A DNA stretch of 64,000 bases from Fodinibius salipaludis (GCF_002287075.1 NZ_NSKE01000005.1:1-64000), one strand, 5' to 3'. Positions 10,101 to 19,621 are shown, counted from the first letter of the stretch. A program made the numbers and translations. Notes: a model not told the origin generated them from the letters alone.

Positions 10101-11049
10101 TCCGAAATACGACCAGCAACTGCTCGAAACCATCAGCTATCTTATTCTGGTTTATCTGTTTGTATTTGGATTATTTATCCTTGCCTCGACCTTTATATCA
10201 AAACAACTCACACGCCCATTGGTTTATATCCAACGAGGTTTGAACAAAATATCAGGCGGTGATCTCGACACCACTATTCCCGTTACCAGCAACGATGAAA
10301 TCGGGAATCTGGCCAAAGCTTACAACAACATGGTTTCGCGACTTAAAAAACTTCAAAAAGAGTTGGCCACCGCCGAACGCGAAGCTGCCTGGAAAGAGAT
10401 GGCCCAGCAGGTAGCCCATGAGATTAAGAATCCGCTTACACCAATGAAGCTTAATGTTCAACACTTAGAACGACAGCTCAAAAGCGATAGCCAAAATCCT
10501 GAAGAGCTTAAAAAACGGGTACAACAAATTACCTCTAATTTGATTGAGCAAATTCAGTCACTCAGCAATATTGCCTCTGACTTTTCAAAGTTCTCTCAAC
10601 CTCTAACCGAGGATTTTAAAGAAGTTAATCTAAAAACTATTTTAGCTTCGGTCGCCAAACTCTATGAGCACGACGAAAAAGTTACTATTACTCTGAAAAC
10701 ACCCCAACATCCCGTACAGGTTCAAGGTATACCGGATGAGTTAAAGCGTATCATCATCAACCTCGTTAAAAATGCTTACGAAGCCATGCCCGATGAGAAC
10801 GGAGAAATTGTACTCCGCCTATATTACCATCAGAAAAATGCATTTATTGAGGTAGAAGACAACGGTAGCGGCATTGCCGAAGAAGATCGCCCCAATATTT
10901 TTGTCCCCAACTTCTCGACTAAATCCAGCGGTACCGGTCTGGGACTGGCAATCTGTAAAAAGATTATCGAAGCGCACGAAGGCAGCATCAGTTTTGCCTC
11001 AGTTGAAGGTGAAGGCACCACCTTTGTGATTAAGTTGCCCCAAAAATAA
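7165..11049 (+). CDS. NtrY-like sensor histidine kinase with three extracytoplasmic regions
   Basis: This protein of about 1294 residues is an unusually large membrane kinase. One TM near residue 15-31 is followed by an extracytoplasmic region to about 250, a block of about eight TMs (250-516), a second outer region (520-785), two TMs (788-806, 829-848) and a third outer region (850-990). A last TM (991-1013) leads into HAMP (about 1013-1070, ISGGDLDTTIPV). HisKA has the phospho-acceptor H1087 in VAHEIKNPLTPMK, and the HATPase has N (NLVKNAYEAM), G1 (DNGSGI) and G2 (GTGLGLAI) boxes. Residues are counted from the GTG at 7159; ATG at 7165 or 7168 is the more likely start. No response regulator is adjacent. 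Confidence 0.88.
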   Translation: MMNFSTKKQLYRWLGWSLLALLLTLLLLEGWRYGVKPSPTTNKEVIESSLDRASSYFLEKQKQLLSDSENLASTLQAPLLQNRSDQYLYNTLNQISNLWSAALYHDNEPIIWRGFALQNITHVQNRDPSTPDLILKRHNNAIYWECHIPFSIQDSSGTISYDLFTTYRIQQNNPLSIGGESEFNLFNSDNFSTSYPLDFSIFSDPPAQTVQSKTLTNLQGDSVGVVYATADEFEQTQAEWEENTTFWRSIFAILSFILIISILFAAAEHLSLWKALLVQLLFVIAGWTIFSYSDLLSYWILSISSSGNTEWINLVTNLSASFTNAAFALIASWATTRKLQEYKHELKADWYLSVISLASIFGVVNALAILSFFKMLFQAANNTAVATLDLRIFPEPGTIILYLVLGLATLAAGNILIVLNRMLFRFSREHLKLTSSVLSASFFISLFIAQLFIPERFIFNWMFYSSIMGFAIVLMTAFAYEKNVSQLTHKSRLRKSIIGSFLIATVCLPVLYQAALNSTDHKLWQRASSYAQEEDHFAENLTRNLLIKLEERFRGITAKDLQENRSNLQTRFTQTIQNYISPRSNTYSLNLQFVNSSGELIGDYATDLNSPNWVNRYNISTLQVVTEIEQITKSTIRPVVQMPQLINQQEYRTFYRGWIPVFGISDQEPIAWILCSVYQERPEYNKPIRTVMSRLSFDDLNTPYLLQKFQDGKLVNSVQQGFTNYFPKYRTLEQNQLNALQNDTLIHVTEQTDTFSYRTLFWNESQNNIIKASTTLPGYRVILFSFFRFSFFLLLISGVVLIIKQVLPKFTFQFLGSNVRFQDRLIDSFLLATLIFLGFLIASSHYAIKQQNRDIVRQELVDKLERLSSSIESDQVIRNKSQVGSSFSLDSLTTPLDVDASFYTGQTVTETTTPQIYQQHLLPAALPYDIYHQLNNRNRQEAYSNVQLAGQNLLIGYRAILNNQNVPVATIAIPTFLESPKYDQQLLETISYLILVYLFVFGLFILASTFISKQLTRPLVYIQRGLNKISGGDLDTTIPVTSNDEIGNLAKAYNNMVSRLKKLQKELATAEREAAWKEMAQQVAHEIKNPLTPMKLNVQHLERQLKSDSQNPEELKKRVQQITSNLIEQIQSLSNIASDFSKFSQPLTEDFKEVNLKTILASVAKLYEHDEKVTITLKTPQHPVQVQGIPDELKRIIINLVKNAYEAMPDENGEIVLRLYYHQKNAFIEVEDNGSGIAEEDRPNIFVPNFSTKSSGTGLGLAICKKIIEAHEGSISFASVEGEGTTFVIKLPQK

Positions 11050-11145
11050 CATCCGGCCTCTGCTTACTTTTCCCTCTCTTTTTTTGTACCATACGCGATT
11101 CCCTGAAATAAAAAATTTCGCTTTCCTGAAGCAGTATATTCTTCA

Positions 11146-12495
11146 ATGTTTGCTTATTTAAAGTCAGAAAAATATAACCTTCGCAAAGAAGCCGGTATTA
11201 CCCTCAAGATCGGGCTGCCGGTAATTATGGCTCAACTGCTGCAAATGTCGATGAACTTTGTAGATACAGTGATGGCGGGGAATTTATCTGCACAAGATCT
11301 GGCAGCGGTAGCTGTGGGAGGTGCGGTTTTCAATCCCTTTATGATGCTGGCGGCCGGCACCCTGATGGCTCTGACGCCCGTTGTAGCACAACACGTAGGG
11401 GGACGTAATTTTGAGGAAATTGGCGTTAACGTGCGACAAGGCCTCTGGCTCTCCCTCTTTCTTGCCATCCCCATTTTTTTTCTGATCCGTAACCTCGAAT
11501 TCGTAATGTATTTTCTGGACGTTACGCCAGAAATTATTCCGCTCTCACAGGGCTACTTGGATGCTATCTCCTGGGGTACTTTTGGAGTTTGCGGATATAT
11601 GGCTCTTCGTTTTTTCAACGAAGGCATGTCAGCAACACGTCCGGCCATGTATTTTGCTCTGATTGGTGTCTTTGTCAATATTGGAGCCAACTATGTACTA
11701 ATGTATGGCAAGCTGGGATTCCCCGAACTCGGAGCCGTCGGATGCGGATACGCCTCTTCAATTGTGGGATTTGTAATGTTTTTGGGGATGCTCCTTTTTA
11801 CTATGAAACATAAACCCTACGACCGATTTGAAATATTTTCAAAATGGAGGCTTCCGGAGTGGAAATACCTAAAAGAACTCCTGCACGTTGGCGTTCCTAT
11901 CGGGCTCAGCTCCACCATGGAAGTTACCATGTTCGCCTTGGTAAGCCTTTTCATGGGATCCCTAAGCGCTGTTGCCGTGGCCGGTCACCAGGTTGCGATC
12001 AACTTTTCGGCCATGACCTTTATGGTACCTTTCGGACTTTCAACTGCCATTACTACGCGCGTTGGGAATGCCATTGGTAAGGGATCTATGGTAGAAGCCC
12101 GTAAACGAGGCTATCTTGGTATTATTATGGCCACCTTTTTTATGAGTATTACTGCCATTATCATGTATCTCTTCCCGGAACTCATTACAAGCATGTATAC
12201 TCAGGATGCTGAAGTACAAAAAGTAGCGGTAAGCCTGTTGTATATGGCTGCCATTTTCCAGATTTCAGATGGATTACAGGTCAGCGGGTATGGTGCACTC
12301 CGAGGACTCAAAGACACTACCGTGCCGATGGCCGTTAATTTTGTCGCCTACTGGATGGTGGGCCTACCGCTCGGTTATTATTTAGGAATCATTCGCAATA
12401 TTGGCCCGCAGGGGCTCTGGATGGGACTTATTGCCGGTCTTACGATTGCAGCCATCTTGCATAACATTCGATTCTATCTGCTCACCAAAAAATAA
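11146..12495 (+). CDS. MATE family multidrug efflux transporter
   Basis: The 449-residue protein has about twelve membrane segments arranged as two homologous halves. The N-terminal half opens with GLPVIMAQLLQMSMNFVDTVMAG and continues with PFMMLAAGTLMALTPVVAQHVG; the second half repeats the pattern with GVPIGLSSTMEVTMFALVS and the VAGHQVAIN motif typical of NorM-type MATE exporters. It would expel cationic compounds using Na+ or H+. It sits directly upstream of the polyketide operon on the same strand, separated by 83 nt, so it could export a product of that operon, though this is only positional. Confidence 0.93.
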   Translation: MFAYLKSEKYNLRKEAGITLKIGLPVIMAQLLQMSMNFVDTVMAGNLSAQDLAAVAVGGAVFNPFMMLAAGTLMALTPVVAQHVGGRNFEEIGVNVRQGLWLSLFLAIPIFFLIRNLEFVMYFLDVTPEIIPLSQGYLDAISWGTFGVCGYMALRFFNEGMSATRPAMYFALIGVFVNIGANYVLMYGKLGFPELGAVGCGYASSIVGFVMFLGMLLFTMKHKPYDRFEIFSKWRLPEWKYLKELLHVGVPIGLSSTMEVTMFALVSLFMGSLSAVAVAGHQVAINFSAMTFMVPFGLSTAITTRVGNAIGKGSMVEARKRGYLGIIMATFFMSITAIIMYLFPELITSMYTQDAEVQKVAVSLLYMAAIFQISDGLQVSGYGALRGLKDTTVPMAVNFVAYWMVGLPLGYYLGIIRNIGPQGLWMGLIAGLTIAAILHNIRFYLLTKK

Positions 12496-12532
12496 CCTAC
12501 AATTAGGAATTCGGAATTTTTACCACAAAATT

Positions 12533-12563
12533 AGGGTATTAATAGAGTACATACTCTAACCCT
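12533..12563. promoter_or_regulatory. Imperfect palindrome in front of the polyketide operon
   Basis: AGGGT (12533-12537) and AGAGTA (12544-12549) are mirrored by TACTCT (12552-12557) and ACCCT (12559-12563). The inner arms are separated by only CA. It ends 15 nt before the first start codon of the type III PKS operon, so it could be an operator or a leader hairpin. No regulator gene is adjacent. Confidence 0.4.
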
Positions 12564-12578
12564 TTAATTTAATGGTAG

Positions 12579-13688
12579 ATGGCAGCTTACATCCAAAATA
12601 TTTCCACGGTGGTCCCGGAGCGCTCCTATGATCAGTCTTTTTTGCGCGACCGCATGAAAGAATACATCAGCGATAAAGAAATAACACAGCGAATCATCCA
12701 TCGTATTTACTCAAAATCAGGTATAAACAAGCGCCATACCGTTATTCCTGATTTTAACACCAACGGTGATCCTCGATTTTTCTTTCAGGAAGATGGCACT
12801 CTGAGCGTACCCTCTACCGGAACCCGCAACGAACTTTACACCCAAAAAGCCAAAGAGCTTTTTGTAGAAACAGCTCGGCAAACCATCGACGAGAATCAAT
12901 CGGTAGATCGTGAACACATCACGCACGTTATTACGGTATCCTGTACGGGATTTTTTGCTCCGGAACCCGGGTTCGAAATCATCCAACAACTGGGATTATC
13001 ACCGTCTACCCAACGTTTTCACCTTGGCTTTATGGGATGTTTTGCCGCCTTCCCCGCTATGAAAATGGCCAAAGCTTTCTGTGAGTCTCAACCTGATGCA
13101 AACGTACTCATTGTTTGCCTCGAACTCTGCTCTATTCACCTGCAACCTTCAGAAGTTACCGATAATTTAATTTCAGCATCCGTATTTGCCGACGGCGCTG
13201 CCGGTGTCATAATCAGTAAAGACAAACCCACAAAAACTAACAGTTTTGAACTGACACAGTTTGCCACATCCATCGCTCAAGAAAGTGAAAAAGATATGGC
13301 CTGGACAATTGGCGATACCGGCTTTGATATGGTATTATCTACCTACGTACCGGATATTATCGAGGCAAATCTCGATCAATCTATCCAGCCGCTGTTCACG
13401 GATTATCAGCTCACTGCTGATGATATCAATCACTGGGCACTCCATCCCGGCGGACGTGCAATTCTTGATAAAGTACAACAAAGCTTTGGGCTTTCAGAAG
13501 AGCAAATATCACCATCGCGAAAAGTATTGGCTGACTACGGAAACATGAGCAGCGCAACAATCCTGTTCGTACTGAAAGAATTATTAAGTCGGCCGGCTTC
13601 CAAAAAACAAGAAGCTGTTCTGGCGATGGCTTTTGGCCCGGGCTTAACTATCGAAAGCGGACTACTTCAAAAAAATCAGGTGAGCTGA
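12579..13688 (+). CDS. Type III polyketide synthase (chalcone synthase-like)
   Basis: This 369-residue thiolase-fold enzyme has the full type III PKS triad: C154 in GFMGCFAAFPA, H289 in WALHPGG and N322 in DYGNMSS. These synthases condense malonyl-CoA units onto an acyl-CoA starter, making alkylresorcinols or alkylpyrones in bacteria. Length and the Cys-containing VSCTGFFAPEPG segment fit the chalcone/stilbene synthase group rather than FabH. Its stop overlaps the methyltransferase start (TGATG), and a FAD monooxygenase follows. That order recalls srsABC of Streptomyces griseus, which makes phenolic lipids and quinones; the product here is inferred. Confidence 0.93.
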   Translation: MAAYIQNISTVVPERSYDQSFLRDRMKEYISDKEITQRIIHRIYSKSGINKRHTVIPDFNTNGDPRFFFQEDGTLSVPSTGTRNELYTQKAKELFVETARQTIDENQSVDREHITHVITVSCTGFFAPEPGFEIIQQLGLSPSTQRFHLGFMGCFAAFPAMKMAKAFCESQPDANVLIVCLELCSIHLQPSEVTDNLISASVFADGAAGVIISKDKPTKTNSFELTQFATSIAQESEKDMAWTIGDTGFDMVLSTYVPDIIEANLDQSIQPLFTDYQLTADDINHWALHPGGRAILDKVQQSFGLSEEQISPSRKVLADYGNMSSATILFVLKELLSRPASKKQEAVLAMAFGPGLTIESGLLQKNQVS

Positions 13689-14383
13689 TGCCTCTGTCCC
13701 TATCTCAACGAGATACCGACAGTAAAGAGCGCATGGATGATCCCCATTGCAATGTCGTAAAACTACAAAATACCTATCGGCAGTTTAGCCGGATCAATTC
13801 ATTGATATCGCGTTGGCGGCATATTTATGAGCAATTTATTCGTCCACATCTTGATCAATATTCGCAATTCACCTTTCTGGATATCGGCTTTGGCGGAGGG
13901 GATATCCCTATAGAGTTAGCCGAGTGGTTGAAAAAAGACGGAATAAACTTCAAAATTACAGCTATCGATCCCGATCCCCGGGCTATAGAATTTGTACAAA
14001 CCCTTGAACTGTCCACGAACATAGAATTCTTGCAATGCGGACTCTCAGAATTAAATCCAGATGCACAACAGTTCGACTTCGTTCTATCCAACCATTTGAT
14101 CCATCATCTGGATGAACAGAAACTTTTATCCATACTGCCGCAGGCAAAAAAGTTGTGCTCAAAATCGATCCTCTTTAATGATCTGCGCAGAAGCGATTGG
14201 GGCTACCTACTTTTCAACACCTTTTCTCGTCCCTTTTTTCGGAATTCTTTCATCACCGAGGATGGACTTACCTCCATTAAGCGAAGCTATACCCAAAAAG
14301 AATTGCAATCGATTATCCCGCCGGATTGGAATGTGCAGAACCTCTTTCCTTTTCGACTATTGATGACTTACAGACATGAATGA
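13688..14383 (+). CDS. Class I SAM-dependent methyltransferase
   Basis: The 231-residue protein has a Rossmann-type methyltransferase core. Motif I is FLDIGFGGGDIP (about 63-74), the acidic motif II is AIDPDPRA, and the motif IV region is FDFVLSNHLIHHL. It starts within the stop of the type III PKS gene (TGATG) and overlaps the next gene by 8 nt, so it must be translated with both. It probably O- or C-methylates the polyketide. Unlike SrsB of Streptomyces it has no membrane helices and is not of the isoprenylcysteine methyltransferase type. Confidence 0.9.
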   Translation: MPLSLSQRDTDSKERMDDPHCNVVKLQNTYRQFSRINSLISRWRHIYEQFIRPHLDQYSQFTFLDIGFGGGDIPIELAEWLKKDGINFKITAIDPDPRAIEFVQTLELSTNIEFLQCGLSELNPDAQQFDFVLSNHLIHHLDEQKLLSILPQAKKLCSKSILFNDLRRSDWGYLLFNTFSRPFFRNSFITEDGLTSIKRSYTQKELQSIIPPDWNVQNLFPFRLLMTYRHE

Positions 14384-15542
14384 GGTTTCTGACACATATC
14401 AAGTAACCATTGTTGGTGGAGGCCCGGTAGGACTCTACCTGGGCTTATGTCTCGAGCAAGCAGGCATTTCGTATATCATCCTTGAAAAAAGATCGGCACC
14501 TCGTCCCGGCTCTCGGTCACTGGGCATTCATCCGGTCTCGCTGGAGTTGTTTGAGAAGTTGAATATTGTCAGCAATTTTATTCGGGAGGGAGTAAAAATC
14601 CAAACGGGACACGCTTTTGTAAATACCCAGAAAATGGGCGCACTTTCTTTCGAGCATTGTCCGAAACCGTACAACTTTATTTTAGCGCTCCCACAACACC
14701 GAACCGAATCATTGCTCGAACAAGCCTTGACGAAAAGAAATCCCAATGCTCTGCTCCGTAATGCCGAGGTCAGCACCATCACAAAACATAGCGAACATGT
14801 TGAGGTTACGTTTGACCACAACGGAAAAAGTCATACGCTCCAATCAGAATACTTGGTGGGATGTGACGGTAAAAATAGCCTGGTTCGCAGGCAAAGCGAA
14901 ATCTCGTTTAAGGGCCATCACTATCCCGACACCTATATTATGGGCGATTTCACAGATAACACGCATTTTGATTCGGATGCAGCCATTTTTCTATGCGATG
15001 AGGGGCTTATTGAATCTTTCCCACTGCCCAATAACCGCCGCCGATGGGTGGTTAAAACAGCTGATTATATTGATTATGTTTCAAAAGAACAGCTGACATC
15101 AAGGGTTTTTAATAGAATTAGTCATTCATTAAGCAATACGGATCATACCATGCTTAGCAGCTTCGGCGTACAAAAATTGATAGCTCATCCTATAGTTAAA
15201 AATCGCACTATTTTAGTCGGTGATGCTGCTCATGTCATAAGCCCTATTGGCGGACAAGGTATGAATTTGGGCTGGCTTGATGCCCGTGATCTCGCAGATA
15301 CATTCCCCCAGGTATTGGGCAATACCTTCCAGAAAGATATGATCCTGAACCAGTATCAAAAAAGAAGAGAACATGCCGCTAACATTGCTATCCGAAGAGC
15401 AGAAATGAACATGAAATTAGGTAGAAAAACTGCCACTCAATTTGTTCGCAAACCATTACTTGCCCTAATGCTAAAACCCCCAATATCTCAACTCATGGCA
15501 AATATTTTTACAATGCGCGGTATTGAGCAGTGGCCATTCTAA
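14376..15542 (+). CDS. FAD-dependent aromatic monooxygenase
   Basis: This 388-residue flavoprotein belongs to the PHBH/UbiH group. The dinucleotide-binding GGGPVG lies at 14-19 with the acidic strand end LEKR. The middle region has a DG motif (GCDGKNSLVRR), and the second FAD motif VGDAAHVISPIGGQGMNLG lies near 286-304. It is the last gene of the PKS operon and overlaps the methyltransferase by 8 nt. In the comparable srs operon such an enzyme hydroxylates the resorcinol ring to give a quinone; the same step is likely here but not proven. Confidence 0.9.
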   Translation: MNEVSDTYQVTIVGGGPVGLYLGLCLEQAGISYIILEKRSAPRPGSRSLGIHPVSLELFEKLNIVSNFIREGVKIQTGHAFVNTQKMGALSFEHCPKPYNFILALPQHRTESLLEQALTKRNPNALLRNAEVSTITKHSEHVEVTFDHNGKSHTLQSEYLVGCDGKNSLVRRQSEISFKGHHYPDTYIMGDFTDNTHFDSDAAIFLCDEGLIESFPLPNNRRRWVVKTADYIDYVSKEQLTSRVFNRISHSLSNTDHTMLSSFGVQKLIAHPIVKNRTILVGDAAHVISPIGGQGMNLGWLDARDLADTFPQVLGNTFQKDMILNQYQKRREHAANIAIRRAEMNMKLGRKTATQFVRKPLLALMLKPPISQLMANIFTMRGIEQWPF

Positions 15543-15555
15543 CCTATTTTAAACC

Positions 15556-16728
15556 TTATTTATCAAAGCGAATCAAGAAAGTAGTTCCATCCCCTCGTTG
15601 AATATCTATATCTGCTTCGAGCCTGCGGATAAGTACATCAATAAGCCATCCCCCAACTGAACCCGACTCTGTAATAGAAAAATCCTCCCCGATCCCCGTT
15701 CCGTTATCCGAAACTTTAAACTCAATGGTTCCATTATCTACTTCAGCAAGCTCAATAAAAATTCTCGGATCATTAATTTCATCATCGAAAGCATGCTTAT
15801 AACAGTTCACCATCAGCTCATTAAGTAATAAACCACAACTCATAGCACGGTCGGTATCCAAAAACACATCCTCGGATCTTACTTTTATCTTAATATCTCG
15901 TGAGGCGTGGGATAGGATATTCGAAATCTCCCTGGATAAACGCTCAACATATAACTTCAGCTTAATCTCATTACCGGGCTTATTATTGTATAGAAAATCA
16001 TGTACTTCAGTCATCGATTTAATACGAGCCATCGTTTTCTGCAAGGTTTCTTTGGCCGTCTCATCTTTAATATCAGGCAGCTCCAATTCAATTAGAGCAG
16101 TTATGGTAGATAAATTATTCTTCAACCGATGGTGTATTTCCGTCAGCAACAGATCTCGCTCTTCCAGTTTACGTTGAACTTCCTGCAGTTCCCTGCTCCG
16201 TTCAATGGCCATTGCTACATGGTCCGCTAATGCCTCAAAAACAGGGATATTCCGATCGGAAAAATCACCATCACGCTTGTTTATTGCCTGTAAGACTCCG
16301 ATCATCTTGTTATCGCTGTTCCTGAGTGGTACACAGATGATATTTTTACTAGTGAAGGTCTCAGATATATCTCCGGCAAACAGATCGCTTTTTGATACAT
16401 CATTCGAATAGAATGGTTTTTTATTTTTAACAACCCAGCCACTTATTCCCTTACCCTTTTTAATTCTTTTCCCCTTAACCTCTTTCTTAACCGGCCCCGT
16501 GGGCATACTCACAATTAATTCACCGGTATTTTCATCCAAAAGCATTATTGAACTCGCTTCTGTATTCATCACGTTTTGCACAACTTCAATACTTTCCTGC
16601 AAGACGGTACGCAGTTTCACCGCCCTGTTTACGCTGCTGATATTTTTTAGCAGAATTTGAAGACTACTGCTTGTTTTTTCATCGTACGATATTTTACCGG
16701 CTATCTTATCTCTATTAGATGATGACAT
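15556..16728 (-). CDS. GAF-domain sensor histidine kinase (HisKA_2 type)
   Basis: The 390-residue soluble kinase has a GAF domain (about 40-178, with SSIMLLDENTGEL and GISGWVVKNKKPF), a short coiled linker, and a HisKA_2 dimerisation domain with EIHHRLKNN (His 199/200). A C-terminal ATPase domain has N-box LLNELMVNCYKHAF and G1-box SDNGTGIG. The G2 region SVGGWLIDVLI is divergent. No transmembrane segment is seen, so it probably senses a cytosolic ligand. It converges on the PKS operon (13 nt gap) and no response regulator is next to it. Confidence 0.9.
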   Translation of the reverse strand: MSSSNRDKIAGKISYDEKTSSSLQILLKNISSVNRAVKLRTVLQESIEVVQNVMNTEASSIMLLDENTGELIVSMPTGPVKKEVKGKRIKKGKGISGWVVKNKKPFYSNDVSKSDLFAGDISETFTSKNIICVPLRNSDNKMIGVLQAINKRDGDFSDRNIPVFEALADHVAMAIERSRELQEVQRKLEERDLLLTEIHHRLKNNLSTITALIELELPDIKDETAKETLQKTMARIKSMTEVHDFLYNNKPGNEIKLKLYVERLSREISNILSHASRDIKIKVRSEDVFLDTDRAMSCGLLLNELMVNCYKHAFDDEINDPRIFIELAEVDNGTIEFKVSDNGTGIGEDFSITESGSVGGWLIDVLIRRLEADIDIQRGDGTTFLIRFDK

Positions 16729-16840
16729 TTTAATCTTATACCCCAGTTAACCTAATTTATTTTGCTCTCTTATCTTTATCTATTTAATATTTTTTAAGCT
16801 TTTTTAAAAACTAATACAAGAATTACTAACTGATATCAAT

Positions 16841-16873
16841 AAAAAAAGCCCAGCCTCAAAAAAGAAGCCGGGC
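16841..16873 (-). terminator. Rho-independent terminator of aconitase
   Basis: On the minus strand GCCCGGCTTC pairs with GAGGCTGGGC (two G-U pairs) around TTTTTT, followed by a run of seven T. It lies about 35 nt after the acnA stop. Confidence 0.85.
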
Positions 16874-16906
16874 CTATGAACTACATTTAGTTATAGTTAC
16901 GCAATT

Positions 16907-19621
16907 CTACTGTTCCTGATCTGATCGATAATAATCTCGCAGAACATAATGGAGAATCCCGCCGTTGCGATAATAATCTATTTCAACGGGAGTATCCATT
17001 CGACAAATGGTTTCAAAAGAAATTGTTTCTCCATTTTCTTTCTTGGCATCTACCTTTACCATCTGCTGCGCCTCAAGCTCATCATCCAATTGGATGTTAA
17101 ACTCTTCAGAACCATCCAGCCCGAGTGAATCAGATGATTCTCCTTCCTTGAACTGAAGCGGAAGTACGCCCATTCCAACAAGGTTCGAACGGTGAATACG
17201 TTCGTACGATGTTGCAATAACCGCTTCAACCCCCAGTAGAATAGTCCCTTTGGCAGCCCAATCTCGGGAAGACCCGGTACCGTACTGATCACCAGCTAAT
17301 GCAACCAGCGGAGTATCGTTTTCTTTGTACCGCATGGCTGCATCATAGATAGTTGTGATTTCATCTTCCGGGAAGTATTTGGTGTAACCGCCCTCTTTGC
17401 CCGGCGCCAACTGATTTTTAAATCGTACATTGGCAAACGTTCCGCGTGTCATAACACGGTCGTTACCGCGACGCGATCCATAGGAGTTGAAATCTTTGGG
17501 TTCAACTCCGTGCTCAATCAGATACTCACCCGCCGGACTATCTTTGGGGATATTTCCCGCCGGAGAAATATGATCCGTAGTAATCGAATCGCCTACTTTC
17601 ACCAGCACTCGTGCACCATTGATTGAAGTAATCGGATCGGGCTCTTCTCCCATATCTATAAAGAATGGCGGCTCTTGAATATAAGTGGATTCATCCTTCC
17701 ACTCATAGAGTTCTCCTCCACCAACAGGAATTTCATCCCACTCTTCAGATTTGAAAATATCTCCATATTGCTCCTCAAACAGCTCGGGACGGATAGCATT
17801 ATCGAGATGCTCTGCAATTTCATCTGATGTTGGCCAGATATCTTTGAGATACACATCGTTGCCATCTTTGTCTTTGCCAAGCGGCTCGTGTTCCAAATCA
17901 ATATCTACTGTCCCGGCCAATGCATAAGCAACAACCAGCGGCGGTGAAGCCAGGTAATTTGCTTTCACATAAGGGTGGATCCGTCCCTCAAAATTTCGGT
18001 TCCCGGAAAGAACACCTGCTACAATCAGGTCGCCTTCTTTCACAGCATTTTCAACAGCCTGTGGCAGCGGGCCGGAGTTACCTATACAAGTTGTACATCC
18101 ATAGCCGACAAGGTTAAAACCGAGCTTGTCCATATAATTCGTAAGACCGGCCTCCTCAAGATATTCAGTAACAACTCGCGATCCGGGAGCCAGCGACGTT
18201 TTCACATATGGAGGTACTTCCAACCCTCTTTCAAGAGCCTTCTTTGCAACAATACCCGCCCCCAACATTACACTCGGATTAGAGGTATTGGTACAGGATG
18301 TAATAGCAGCAATGACAACATCACCATGCTCCATTTCAATTTCCTGTCCATTTTTAAAAGTACCTTTATTAGCCAGTTTCTCCTGGGCCAAGTTAAAGCC
18401 CATTGTCGGATCATTACTCGTCAAACTCCTCTCAAATGTTTCCTTCATATTTGGCAGTGAGATACGATCATGTGGCAACTTAGGACCGGCAAGCGATGTT
18501 TCTACATCACTCAGATCAAGTTCCAGCGTATCGGTATATTCAGGATCAGGCGTATCATCCGTATGGAAAAGTCCCTGTTCCTTCATATAGCGCTCAACCA
18601 TTTCAACATGCTCTTCGGAACGACCCGTACGACGCATATAGCGCATTGACTCTTCATCCATCGGGAAGAATCCCATCGTAGCACCGTATTCCGGAGACAT
18701 GTTTGCAATAGTTGCGCGATCGGGCAGACTCATATTTTTAAGCCCGTCGCCATAGAACTCAACAAATTTACCAACAACGCCATGCTTACGCAGCATCTGT
18801 GTTACCGTCAGCGTTAAATCAGTAGCCGTAATTCCCTCGCGGAGCTCACCGGTCAGCTTCATTCCTACCACTTCGGGCACCAACATATATATGGGTTGTC
18901 CCAGCATGGCTGCTTCGGCCTCGATACCGCCAACGCCCCAGCCCAGAATTCCAAGACCATTAATCATAGTTGTATGCGAATCAGTACCAACCAAAGTATC
19001 GGGATAAACAACCGTAGTACCATCTTCTTCCTCTCGGCTAAATGCTCCTTTGGCCAAATATTCAAGATTTACCTGGTGGACAATACCGCGCCCCGGAGGA
19101 ACAACTCTAAAATTATCAAACGAACTTTGTCCCCACTTCAAGAACTCATATCGCTCGCGATTTCGCTCAAATTCTTTTTCCACGTTATGCATAAAGGCGT
19201 ACTCCTGACCAAACTCATCTACCTGTACCGAGTGGTCAATAACCAGATCTACCGGTACCTGGGGATTAATAGACGTAGGATTACCGCCCATGCGTTCCAT
19301 GGCAGAACGAAGCGCCGCCAAATCCACGATAGCCGGAACCCCGGTAAAATCCTGAAGCACAACCCGCGAAGGTTTAAATGGTATCTCTCCCTGCGGATCT
19401 TTGGCATTATAATTAGCTAAAGCATCTACATCATCTTCCGAAAAGACATAGCCATCGTACTCTCTGAGCACAGCTTCCAATAATACACGAATGGTAAAGG
19501 GAAGCTTGCTGATATCTCCATACCCCATTTCTTCCAGTTTTTTCAAACTATACAGGTGCGCTTGGCCAGCTCCTGTATCAAAAGGGGTCTTCGTCTGCAA
19601 AAATTTATTTTCGTTACTCAT
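16907..19621 (-). CDS. acnA: Aconitate hydratase
   Basis: This TCA-cycle enzyme isomerises citrate to isocitrate. The 904-residue protein is the AcnA/IRP type in length and domain order. The three cluster ligands are C443 ([11 protein letters not shown]), C509 and C512 ([12 protein letters not shown]). The swivel domain in the C-terminal part carries [10 protein letters not shown] and other substrate-binding Arg/Ser residues. It is transcribed alone, with its own terminator, and diverges from rplM across a 266-nt AT-rich gap. Confidence 0.97.
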   Translation of the reverse strand: MSNENKFLQTKTPFDTGAGQAHLYSLKKLEEMGYGDISKLPFTIRVLLEAVLREYDGYVFSEDDVDALANYNAKDPQGEIPFKPSRVVLQDFTGVPAIVDLAALRSAMERMGGNPTSINPQVPVDLVIDHSVQVDEFGQEYAFMHNVEKEFERNRERYEFLKWGQSSFDNFRVVPPGRGIVHQVNLEYLAKGAFSREEEDGTTVVYPDTLVGTDSHTTMINGLGILGWGVGGIEAEAAMLGQPIYMLVPEVVGMKLTGELREGITATDLTLTVTQMLRKHGVVGKFVEFYGDGLKNMSLPDRATIANMSPEYGATMGFFPMDEESMRYMRRTGRSEEHVEMVERYMKEQGLFHTDDTPDPEYTDTLELDLSDVETSLAGPKLPHDRISLPNMKETFERSLTSNDPTMGFNLAQEKLANKGTFKNGQEIEMEHGDVVIAAITSCTNTSNPSVMLGAGIVAKKALERGLEVPPYVKTSLAPGSRVVTEYLEEAGLTNYMDKLGFNLVGYGCTTCIGNSGPLPQAVENAVKEGDLIVAGVLSGNRNFEGRIHPYVKANYLASPPLVVAYALAGTVDIDLEHEPLGKDKDGNDVYLKDIWPTSDEIAEHLDNAIRPELFEEQYGDIFKSEEWDEIPVGGGELYEWKDESTYIQEPPFFIDMGEEPDPITSINGARVLVKVGDSITTDHISPAGNIPKDSPAGEYLIEHGVEPKDFNSYGSRRGNDRVMTRGTFANVRFKNQLAPGKEGGYTKYFPEDEITTIYDAAMRYKENDTPLVALAGDQYGTGSSRDWAAKGTILLGVEAVIATSYERIHRSNLVGMGVLPLQFKEGESSDSLGLDGSEEFNIQLDDELEAQQMVKVDAKKENGETISFETICRMDTPVEIDYYRNGGILHYVLRDYYRSDQEQ

